From Eimeria necatrix (taxonomy: Eukaryota > Apicomplexa > Conoidasida > Eucoccidiorida > Eimeriidae), in NCBI RefSeq assembly GCF_000499385.1, contig NW_013654357.1:1-15000 (forward strand): a DNA stretch of 15,000 bases. The letters run 5' to 3'. The notes under the pieces are model-generated. The model made no database searches, was not told the origin of the DNA, and worked only from the letters and a program-made list of their open reading frames with translations. Each line of letters begins with the position of its first letter. Within the stretch, counting starts at the first letter, position 1. The translations under genes and the position numbers were made by a program. Positions 7,671 to 15,000 of the stretch are shown in pieces.

Positions 7671-7711
7671 TCGTGGGGCCCCACACCTTGCCAGAGTGTG
7701 GGGCCCCACGA
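7671..7711. repeat. Perfect 16-bp inverted repeat with 9-base loop
   Basis: TCGTGGGGCCCCACAC (7671-7686) is matched by its exact reverse complement at 7696-7711, around the loop CTTGCCAGA. Each arm also contains the palindrome GTGGGGCCCCAC. It sits about 390 bases before the transporter start codon. Confidence 0.9.
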
Positions 7712-8104
7712 GCAGCAGCAAAAGCAGCGAGACGCGGCGCTGCTGCTGCTGCTGCGGGGTGGTGTACGTACACCTCAGCTCGCAGCTATTTCGGGGTCCT
7801 TTTCTTTCCTTTAAAGTTCAAAATACTTCATTTTTGCATTTTAGATAAATTAAGACTTCTTTTTTCCATCAAAACGGACAAACTGGCTCCACAGAGGCCC
7901 TAGGGGGCCCCCGGGGGCCCCCCGGGGCCCCTCGGGGCCCCCCGCGGCGGGCGAGAGGAGTGTCTTGGGGTTCAGTGGGGGCCTCTGCTGCAGCCATTTG
8001 TCCCTTTTGGAGTTGAAAAGAAGAATTAAAAGAGAAATTGGGTTTGTGTTGCGGAGAAGGGTTTAGGGTTTAGGGTTTGGGCGCGGGTTTGGGTTTTCGC
8101 CGCA
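7712..8104 (+). promoter_or_regulatory. Region upstream of the ABC transporter start; promoter candidate
   Basis: After a CAG/CTG stretch, the palindrome GGTGTACGTACACC lies at 7761-7774. An AT-rich stretch covers 7796-7885, a GGGGGCCCC cluster 7897-7945, a second AT-rich stretch about 8010-8040, and two TTTAGGG units about 8060-8078. No exon is evident. A promoter role is inferred only from position and AT content. Confidence 0.35.
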
Positions 8105-9619
8105 ATGCCGGGCGTGCTGTCGAAGCCGGAGGCCGCGGGGGGCCCCCCGGGGGCCCCCGGGGGCCCCCCGGGGGCCCCCAGCCCCTTAAGCCCCAGGGAG
8201 GGGGAGGGGCCCCTCCATTTCTTTTGCCGCGTGGGCCTCCAGGGCCCCACAAAGGCCCGCCTGGCTGTGGGCTCTTTGGCTTTGCTGCTGTGTTCTGCAT
8301 GCAACTTGGCGACTCCTTACCTTTTGGGGCTTTGCGTGGACTCTGCGTACCGGGGGGCCCCCCGGGGGGCCCCCTGGGGGGCCTCCTGGGGGGCCCCCTG
8401 GGGGGCCCCCTCGCCGTGGGGCCCCTCGCGGGGCCCCACGGCAAACAACTTGCTGCTGCTCTTTGCACTTTTGCTGTTGGGGCCCTCAGCAGCGCCTGCA
8501 GGACGGAGCTGCTGCAGCGGGCTGAGGAGGAGGTGCTTACTAAGATTCGGTACAAACCCTAAACCCTAAACCCTAAACCCTAAACCCTAAACCCTAGGCC
8601 CTGGCTTTCGGGGGTGGCCCCAAGCCCTAAACCCCCGCGCGAAGCCGCGCGCCGAAGCCGAGGGCGGCGGCGCGGCTTCCGGCGCGGGCTGCAGCGCGCG
8701 CGAGGGTTTAGGGTTTAGGGTTTAGGGTTTAGGGTTTAGGGTTTAGGGTTTGTGCAGGTTGTTTTTGTTTGGGAGTTTCCTGAAAAGCCCCCCCAGCTTT
8801 TTCGTGCTGCAGTCCGCGGGGCAGCTGGGCTGCCTCTTAGCAGCAGACAGCCAGCTGTTTGCTGCTGTGCTGCTGGGGGGAATTCCTTCTTTGCTGCGCT
8901 ATTTGAGTTCTGCTGCTGGCGGTTCTGTGGCTTTGCTGCTGCTCAACAAAACCCTCACTGCTGCGGGGCTGCTGCTGCTGCCTGCTGCAGCAGCCACGGC
9001 GCTCCTCGTCGCCAGGTAACTCCAGCAGCAGCAGCAGCAGCAGCAGCAGCGCAGCAGCAGCAGCAGCAGCAGCAGCAGGGTGTGGGTTTTCGGGTGCAGG
9101 GTTTAGGGTTTGGCGGGAAGGGTTTCTAGCTCAGTGCGTCAGTCGCCCTGCTTGCCCCCAGAGGCTAGGGTTTTGTTGAATTGGGGCTGGCGTTCTCGGT
9201 TTGCCCCGCTTCAAGGTGCTCTAGGGTTTAGGGTTTAGGGTTTAGGGTTTAGGGTTTAGGGTTTAGGTTTAGGGTTTAGGGTTTAGGGTTTAGGGTTTAG
9301 GGTTTAGGGTTTAGGGTTTAGGGTTTAGGGTTTGCGCGAAGGCGGCTGAAGCGGCTGCGGCAGGAACGGCAAGCAGCAGAAAGCCGGTGGTCTTCTTTGG
9401 TGCTGGACCGGCTGTACGCACACCGCGCGGTGTACGTACACCAGCAGCAGCAGCAGGAGGAAGTTCGTGCTGCTGCTGCAGCGCAGCAGCTGCTGGCAGC
9501 AGCAGCAGCAACAGCCAGGGCCAGCGGCTGCCTCATGGGCGCCATTTCTTTTGCTTCCAATTTGTCTCTCCTTCTTGTCCTCTACTCGGGGGCCACTCTC
9601 TTGAGGAACAAAACCGTAA

Positions 9620-9666
<47 letters not shown>

Positions 9667-10383
9667 AGGCAGCTCAGCGCCGTTTTTGTCGCTTTTTGTC
9701 CCTTTTTTCTCCTTTTTTCCTTTTATCTCTTTTCTTTTCCTTTTCTTCCTTTTTGTTTTCTTATTTGTCTTTAATTGTCCCTTTTTGTCTTTTTGTTTTT
9801 CTTTTTTTGCCTTTTTGTTTTTCCCTTTTGTTTCTTTGCTGCTGCAGCGCCTGCAGCAGAAAAGACACACTCTGGTTTTTTGTTTCTTTTTGTCTCCGAG
9901 ATTATCTGTCTCCTTCCTTTTGTCTTTCCATTTTATTTATTTTTCTTTTTACTCTTTTATCTGTCTCCAGTGTCGCCTGCTGCTGCTGCTGCAGCAGCAG
10001 CAGCTGCTGCTGCTGCTGCTGCGGCGCGTCTGCTGCTGCTGAAGTCACTTGGCTTTGCATGCTTCTCTTTCACCGGGACTAGGGCCTGTTTAGTTGCATT
10101 TCCTGGGGATTCGAGGCAGCAGCAGAGCTGCTGCTGCAGCAGAGCTGCTGCTGCAGCAGAGCTGCTGCTGCAGCAGAGCTGCTGCTGCAGCAAAAGGAAG
10201 TGGAAATAAAAGTTGATGTTTGCTGCTGCTGCTGCTGCAGCTGAGCTACGGGGGCCTCACTTCCTTCGTAGTTTACGCAGCAATGGTTGCTGCTGGCGCC
10301 AGCGGCTTGGCTTCGCTGTCTGGGGAGTGGGCGAAGGGGCGTGCTGCAGCAGAAAGAATGTTTGCTGCAATCCAGCCCTCGCT

Positions 10384-10435
<52 letters not shown>

Positions 10436-10532
10436 GGGGGGTTCTCTCTCGATCGGCTCAGGGGCGAAATCGAGTTCCACAACGTCACCTACCTCTACAG
10501 CGAGGACGTGCCTAGCAGCAGCAGCGGCGACG

Positions 10533-10571
<39 letters not shown>

Positions 10572-10761
10572 CGGCGAGCAGCAGCAGCAGCGACAGCAGC
10601 AGCAACGGCGAAGGCGTGGGCGGAGTCCGCAGCATTTCCTTTCGAGTTCGCCCCGGAGAGCTGCTGGGCATTGCCGGCCCTTCGGGCGCGGGCAAAAGCA
10701 CTTTGCTGAAGTTGCTGCTGAAGGAGCTGCGGCCGCAGCAGGGGCGCATCACTGTCGACGG

Positions 10762-10801
<40 letters not shown>

Positions 10802-11238
10802 ATTATGCTGCTGCTGATTATGTTTGTGGCGCTGCTGCTGGTGGTGTTTTTGGTGCTGCTGCTGCTGATGTTTGTGGTGCTGCTGCTGCTGCTGTTGATG
10901 TTTTTGGTGCTGCTGCTGCTGGTGATGTTTGTGGTGCTGCTGCTGGTGCTGCTGCTGCTGCTGCTGCTGATGTTTGTGCTGCTGCTGCTGTTGCTGGTGA
11001 TGATTGTGGTGCTGCTGCTGGTGCTGCTTGTGGTGCTTATGGTGGCTGTGTGGTGATGATGCTTGTAGCGCTGCTGCTTATGCTGCTGCTGCTGCTGCTT
11101 GAGCTGCTGCTGCTGCTTGAGCTGCTGCTGCTGCTTCTGCTGCTGCTGCTGGGCTGTCCGCTGGGAGCTGTTGAGGCTTTGCGTACGTCCAGTGCAACTG
11201 CAGCCGTGCGTCGCCGCTCGAAACAGCAGATGGCGCTA

Positions 11239-11276
<38 letters not shown>

Positions 11277-11433
11277 AGGGATCGACCTGGAGACGATCCC
11301 CACGTCGATTTGGCTGCGGCATGTGCTGGGCGTGGTCAGCGACAGCAGCAGCAAATTATTTGGGGGTTTGACAGTGAAGGAGAACATTCAGTACGCAGGC
11401 TGGAGTGCTGCTGCTGCTGCAGACGCGGGCGCA

Positions 11434-11465
<32 letters not shown>

Positions 11466-11765
11466 GAACTGCTCGGGCTTCCTGCAGCGGCTGCCCCGCG
11501 GACTCGACACCCTCGTGGGGGAGGGCCCCGGGGCCCCCGGGGGGCCCCCGGGGGCCCCCGGGGGGCCCCTGGGGGCCCCCGGGGGGCCCCTGGGGGCCCC
11601 CGGGGGCCCCGGCTTCAGCAGCGGGGAGCAGCAGCGGCTGGGGATTGCCAGGGCCCTTTACAAGCAGCCGCGCATTTTGCTGCTGGATGAACCCTCAAGT
11701 GCTTTGGATGCTGAGGCTGAGCGGGCCTTCACGCAGGCCCTGGCCAACGTCATGCAGCCGCAGCT

Positions 11766-11798
<33 letters not shown>

Positions 11799-11829
11799 GG
11801 CGAAGGAGGCGGCGGCGGAGGACGCGCCC

Positions 11830-11875
<46 letters not shown>

Positions 11876-12039
11876 TGCTGTGCGCGCTGCTGGTGGCCCA
11901 CAGCCCCGCCGTGCTGCAGTGCGTCTCGAAGCTGCTGGTGCTGCGGCGAGGTGCTGTTGTGGAGTCGGGGGTTTACGAGGAGCTGCTGCAGCAAAAGGGC
12001 ACGCTGCATGCGCTGCTCACCGGAGACTCCAAACCCTAA
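8105..12039 (+). CDS. ABCB-type half ABC transporter, five exons, one frame break in exon 1
   Basis: Proposed exons are 8105-8549, 8758-9015, 9342-9615, 10241-10760 and 11279-12039. All four junctions join in phase and follow the order of mitochondrial/TAP-like half transporters. TM1 is near 8255-8345 and TM2 near 8440-8500; later exons supply the ARAS-type helices and LSYGGLTSFVVYAAM. The nucleotide-binding domain has VTYLY, Walker A GPSGAGKST (10676-10702), a degenerate signature FSSGE (11614-11628), Walker B ILLLDE (11674-11691), SALD and H-loop His (11899-11901). The usual Q-loop Gln is Asp (11341). Poly-Gln, poly-Ser and Gly/Ala/Pro inserts separate these motifs. TM1 and TM2 are in different frames, so exon 1 needs a one-base correction in its G/C runs, or has another explanation. 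The start is the first ATG after an in-frame TAA at 8027. About 750 residues. The substrate is unknown. Confidence 0.85.
8550..8757 (+). repeat. Transporter intron 1, with facing telomere-like arrays
   Basis: The donor is CG|GTACAA and the acceptor TTGTGCAG. AAACCCT units lie at about 8554-8596 and TTTAGGG units at about 8704-8751, with a GC-rich, CGCGC-containing centre (8635-8702). Splicing completes the Arg of TKIR-LFLF, matching half transporters. Confidence 0.8.
9016..9341 (+). repeat. Transporter intron 2: CAG tract, then a long TTTAGGG array
   Basis: The donor AG|GTAACT is followed by CAG repeats (9023-9077). A TTTAGGG array of about 16 units covers about 9221-9334 with a single shortened unit. 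The acceptor GCGCGAAG lies right after it. Splicing gives LLVAR-RLKRLRQE in phase. Confidence 0.78.
9616..10240 (+). repeat. Transporter intron 3: CTG tract, T-rich tract and 17-bp tandem repeat
   Basis: The donor GTAAGC is followed by CTG repeats to 9667. A strongly pyrimidine-rich tract (TTTTTGTC, CTTTTT) then fills 9680-9965. CTG/CAG mixtures follow. A 17-bp unit, AGAGCTGCTGCTGCAGC, is repeated four times at 10124-10191. The intron ends in CTGCTGCAG. Unit length 17 would break any frame, which supports non-coding status. Confidence 0.75.
10761..11278 (+). repeat. Transporter intron 4, degenerate CTG repeat
   Basis: The donor GTCTGC opens straight into CTG. The body carries repeated GATGTTTGTGGTGCTGCTGCTG blocks in 10800-11050. 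One non-repeat island (11151-11240) precedes a last CTG tract and the acceptor CTGCAG. The conserved reading VDG-IDLETIP requires the whole segment to be removed, although it is open in frame from about 11050. Confidence 0.75.
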
Positions 12040-12712
12040 ACCCTAAACCCTAAACCCTAAACCCTAAGCAAGGCCTAGGGCGCGGCGAGCCTCGCCGCGC
12101 CCGCTGGGCCTCGCGAGAGACTGTCACCCGTTCAGAAACTTCAGCAGCAGAGACCTAACTAACAGCCCTTGCTGCTGCTGCTGCTGCTGCAGCAGCAGCA
12201 GCAGCAGCAGCTGTCGCTCTCCGCAGTTGCGGAAACAAACGTTGACTAGGTCGGCGAAAACCCCGCACCACCCTCTTTGGCCTAGCTAGCTAGCTAGCTA
12301 GCTAGCCTGCTGCCGGCTAGCTGCTAGCTAGCTAGCTAGCTAGCTAGCTGGCTAGCTAGCCAGCCAGCACGGAGCTGCGCCTGGTGGCTGCAGCAGCTTG
12401 CTGCCGCCGGCTGCTGCTGCAGCTCAGGCGGCGCCGCTGCGTCTACTTTTGCTGCTCGTTAAAAACAGCAAAACGCGAACTTCGAGAGTGTCACATTGCT
12501 GCAGTTGCAGCAGCTGCAGCAGCTGCAGCAGCAGCAGCAGCAGCAGCTGCAGCAGCAGCAGCAGCAGCAGCAGCGCGTGCGGTTGCTTTGCTTGCAGCGC
12601 TGCTTGAACTGCTGTTTGAATAAACATATGGCACGAAAGAGTCTTCTGCTGTTTCTGTCACTCCCGCTGCAGCGCGCTGCTGCTGCTCGCGCTCCTCGCT
12701 GCTGCTGCTACA

Positions 12713-12765
<53 letters not shown>

Positions 12766-12766
12766 G
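12040..12766. repeat. Repeat-rich spacer between convergent genes
   Basis: It begins with the rest of an AAACCCT array (to about 12066) that also supplies the transporter stop codon. A (CTG)n/(CAG)n hairpin lies at 12170-12211, a GCTA/GCTAGC array at 12283-12363, a CAGCTG/CAG tract at 12500-12575, AATAAA at 12619-12624 (a possible plus-strand poly(A) signal, weak evidence in this group), and CTG tracts at 12717-12765. No gene seen. Confidence 0.65.
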
Positions 12767-14124
12767 TTAGCCAGAGTCGCGGGTGTAGGCGAAGAGCTGC
12801 ACGTCAATGCCCGAGTTGCTGAAGCGGCTGATGGACTTCCAGGGCAAAAGTGCCTTCGCCCTGAAGGCCCGGCTGGCTGCAGCAAACGCAGCAGCAGCCG
12901 CAAACCCCACAGCCCCACAGTGCATGCATGCATGCATGCGTTCGCTGCATGCATGCATGCATGCATGCGTTTGCTGCACGCATGCATGCATGCATGCATG
13001 CGTTTGCTGCGTGCATGCATGCAGCAAGTGCATGCATGCAAGCAGCAAATGCATGCAGGCGTGCAGCAAATGCATGCAGGCGTGCAGCAAATGCATGCAT
13101 GCATGCATGCATGCATCTGCAGCGGATGCATGCATGCAGAGAGACAGGCGGAGGGAGGAGGCAAGCAGCAGCAACGCAGCAGCAAAGCAGCAGCAAAGCA
13201 GCAGCAAAGCAGCAATCTGCAGGAGCAAAGGAGTCAAACAGCCGCAGGCTGCACAGCAGGAGAGCAGCAGCAGAGCAGCAGCAGCGAGAGAGCGGCAGAG
13301 GAGCAGCAGCAGGAAAATAGCAGCAGCAGCAGAGCAGCAGCAGAGCAGCAGCAGAGCAGCAGCAGAGCAGCAGCAGAGCAGCAGCAGCAGAGCAGCAGCA
13401 GCTGAGGCTCACGGGCAAGGAGAAAGGCAGCAGAAATGTTGCTGCTGCTGCTGATTTGGGCTTCGAGTCTTTTGAAGCTGCTGCTGCCCTTTTGCTGCTG
13501 CGGGCTGCGAAGGCCGTAGGGCGCATTCAGCAGCAGCACGGAGCCGTAGGGCAGAAGCCGCAGCGCCTGAGGCCGCAACCCTAAACCCTAAACCCTAAAC
13601 CCTAAACCCTAAACCCTAGGTGAGGCAGCCTGCGCTGGAGCCGCAAACCCTAAACCCCAGAATCGCCGGAGCGGCCCGGGAAGCAGCAGCAGCGCCTGTG
13701 GAGGGAGAGCAGCAGCGACAGCAGCAGCAGCAAAGGGGGCAGCAGCAGGCAGCAACAAGCAGCAGCTGCAGCAGCTGCAGCAGCTGCAGCAGCTCGCGTT
13801 CAAGCAGCAAAATGAAAACATTTGCTGCTGCTTCCAGGCAAACCGCAGACGTCGCCACAGACAAGTCGAACAGCAAACAGCTGCAGCCGCGGGTTTAGGG
13901 TTTAGGGTTTAGGGTTTAGGGTTTAGAAAGCCCACAGGTTCGAAGTCTGAATGCATCAAAGTCAAAGAACAGGGCAGCGCAGGCGCTGCAGAAGCAGAGA
14001 CACCGCAAGTCGGGGTGTACGTACAGCTCAGCTCAGCAGCAGGGAAAAGGCAAAAACCCGCAAGCAGCAGCAGCTGCTGCTGCTGCTCCTGCTGCAGCAG
14101 CACCAGCTAGGCTCGTCACATGCA

Positions 14125-14166
<42 letters not shown>

Positions 14167-14269
14167 GCCCTTTTACCTTCCTCTTTTGCTGTAGCAGCTC
14201 TTGCAGACCTCACACGAAACGCCTCTGCGTTCATCAGTGCACTCTAAAAAAAGCAAACATAGCAGCAGC

Positions 14270-14307
<38 letters not shown>

Positions 14308-14468
14308 CTGTGTTTGCTGCTGTCATTGATACAGTACCACTGCTGCTGCGTTTGCAACTGCTGCAGCTGCTGCTGCTGCTGCTGCTGCTACGGGCTTGTC
14401 TAACCTCAATTTGGTCTTTGTCGCTGTCGCAGCCGAGTAGCCGCAGGCCCTGTATATTCGGGTGGGGC

Positions 14469-14527
<59 letters not shown>

Positions 14528-14896
14528 ACAACAGCAGCAGCAGCGGCAACAGCCCGCACAGAAGATTGCGCATTTACTTGCCAGATTGGCCTGCATAGGG
14601 CATACGGCCGAACGCATCCTTAAGCCCTAAGCTTCAAACCCTAAACCCTAAACCCTAAACCCTAAACCCTAACCCCTCCATCCTAAATAACAGTCCTTGC
14701 AGCCCTAGCCCCGCGTGCCCCAGAAGATATCCTTAGCGCTCCACTTTCTGCATAAAGGATAGCGGCTTGGGGTTTAGGGTTTGCGGTTTAGTGCTTAGGG
14801 TTTAGGGTTTAGGGTTTAGGGTTTAGGGTTTAAGACTTACAGGATGTCGAGGCAGTCCAGGAAGGACTCGAAGCGCAGCATTGAGTGACGGGGGAA
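12767..14896 (-). CDS. 3' part of an unrecognised multi-exon gene, nine short exons
   Basis: I do not recognise this protein. Minus-strand segments of ordinary composition are bounded by splice signals and join in phase. Exons in transcript order: 14896-14841, 14747-14719, 14626-14578, 14468-14405, 14243-14177, 13985-13936, 13880-13851, 13566-13413 and 12876-12767, together 202 codons plus TAA. Readable pieces include FPRHSMLRFESFLDCLDIL, KWSAKDIFW, LKDAFGRMPYAGQSGK, PHPNIQGLRLLGCDSDKDQIE, ALMNAEAFRVRSARAATAKEE, LRLLPYGSVLLLNAPYGLR and KALLPWKSISRFSNSGIDV. The best acceptor is TTTTTTTAG before 14243 and the best donor GTAAGT after 14841. Intron 2 needs a GC donor (G|GCACGC), the same bases as a phosphatase intron. 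The last exon, the 13413-13566 exon and the three at 14177-14626 are the most secure; the 30-base exon 13851-13880 and the 29-base exon are tentative. The 5' end lies beyond the window. Confidence 0.6.
12922..13135. repeat. ATGCATGC array with higher-order units
   Basis: GCATGCATGC tracts are interspersed with GTTTGCTGC or GCAGCAAATGCATGCAGGC linkers. The region is rich in overlapping TGCATGCA palindromes. It lies inside the proposed last intron (12877-13412) of the minus-strand gene. Confidence 0.95.
13143..13406. repeat. AGCAGCAGAGC-type CAG repeat
   Basis: Runs of AGCAGCAAAGC and then AGCAGCAGAGC, an 11-12 base variation on CAG. It belongs to the same intron as the ATGCATGC array and ends just beside the intron donor (GTGAGC on the minus strand, 13412-13407). 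Confidence 0.85.
13574..13619 (-). repeat. Telomere-like array just before a minus-strand acceptor
   Basis: Read on the minus strand this is a TTTAGGG array, followed at once by GCGGCCTCAG, the acceptor of the exon 13566-13413. It shows the same layout as the plus-strand genes. Confidence 0.85.
13881..13935 (-). repeat. Candidate 55-base intron made largely of CCCTAAA
   Basis: On the minus strand it runs from GTGGGC through five CCCTAAA units to CGGCTGCAG. If real it is a tiny intron made almost wholly of telomere-like repeat. Confidence 0.5.
14472..14552. repeat. CAG/CAA repeat in a minus-strand intron
   Basis: CAG triplets with regular CAACAA interruptions every 12-20 bases. It lies between the proposed exons 14578-14626 and 14405-14468. 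Confidence 0.9.
14635..14678 (-). repeat. Telomere-like array before a minus-strand acceptor
   Basis: TTTAGGG units in the minus sense, ending at GAAGCTTAG, which is the proposed acceptor of the exon 14626-14578. Confidence 0.85.
14769..14834 (-). repeat. Telomere-like array after a minus-strand donor
   Basis: In the minus sense this is CCCTAAA, starting immediately after the GTAAGT donor at 14840-14835. There is some decay towards 14769-14795. Confidence 0.85.
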
Positions 14897-15000
14897 CTGC
14901 GCCACAAAAGAAGCAAACAGCAAGGGCCGCGAAACATTTGGCTGGCTAGCTAGCTAGCTAGCTAGCTGGCCAGCAAACTAGCTAGCTGGCTGGCTAGCTA
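14897..15000. repeat. Intron start and GCTA array at the right edge
   Basis: 14897-14936 looks like the pyrimidine-rich 3' end of a minus-strand intron (TTTGCTTCTTTTGTGGCGCAG). From about 14940 the sequence is a GCTAGCTAGC array to the edge of the window. Confidence 0.65.

Noticed and set aside
9686..10042. Phe/Leu/Ser-rich hydrophobic frame, apparently a membrane protein
   Set aside because: It is a T-rich intron tract between two transporter exons that join in phase around it.
10800..11150. Leu/Val/Met-rich frame, apparently extra transmembrane helices of the transporter
   Set aside because: It falls between Walker A and the Q-loop region of the nucleotide-binding domain, where no membrane segment can lie; conserved VDG-IDLETIP requires its removal.
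12658..13526. Minus-strand frames of repeated ACMH and poly-Cys/Leu
   Set aside because: They are translations of the ATGCATGC and CAG repeats. Only the last 36 or so codons before 12767 and the segment 13413-13566 look like protein.
1..15000. tRNA, rRNA or transposase genes
   Set aside because: No tRNA-like cloverleaf, ribosomal sequence or transposase or reverse transcriptase motif was recognised by eye; a covariance-model search could still find small RNAs.

Overview
This window is nuclear DNA from an apicomplexan, most probably a coccidian of the genus Eimeria. Three things point there: trinucleotide CAG/CTG repeats everywhere, including long homopolymer amino-acid runs inside otherwise conserved proteins; many interstitial TTTAGGG/CCCTAAA telomere-like arrays; and short exons in intron-rich genes. 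The species cannot be told from the sequence alone.

Layout. (1) 1-2951, plus strand: the 3' part of a serine/threonine protein phosphatase 4 catalytic subunit gene. Eight exons join in frame to 257 residues and the end of the protein. Its introns are CTG tracts or telomere-like arrays. (2) 2952-3989: a dense GGGGCCCC palindrome block, then CTG and GCTA repeats, between convergent genes. (3) 3990-5342, minus strand: a probable single-exon gene for an acidic, low-complexity protein with a signal-peptide-like start. (4) 5343-8104: a repeat-dominated stretch with a possible two-exon fragment (5743-6000), 10-bp TAGCCACAGC arrays, an inverted GCTGTGGCTA field and a perfect 16-bp hairpin. (5) 8105-12039, plus strand: a five-exon ABCB-type half transporter, with one apparent frame break in exon 1 and many repeat insertions. 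(6) 12040-12766: repeats between convergent genes. (7) 12767-14896, minus strand: the 3' end of an unrecognised multi-exon gene, with nine proposed exons that join in phase to 202 residues. It runs off the right edge.

The three main genes have no obvious shared pathway. What unites the window is how repeats are used. CTG tracts and telomere-like arrays make up most of the introns. CAG-family repeats and GGGGGCCCC runs are translated in the exons. The telomere-like arrays are polarised: the C-rich form follows donors and the G-rich form precedes most acceptors, so several introns could fold back on themselves. One intron holds a 59-bp tandem repeat that copies the 3' splice junction itself. 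Two introns in the phosphatase gene, and possibly one in the right-hand gene, use GC rather than GT donors. All exon boundaries were inferred by eye from family conservation, splice dinucleotides and phase; no alignment or transcript data were available.
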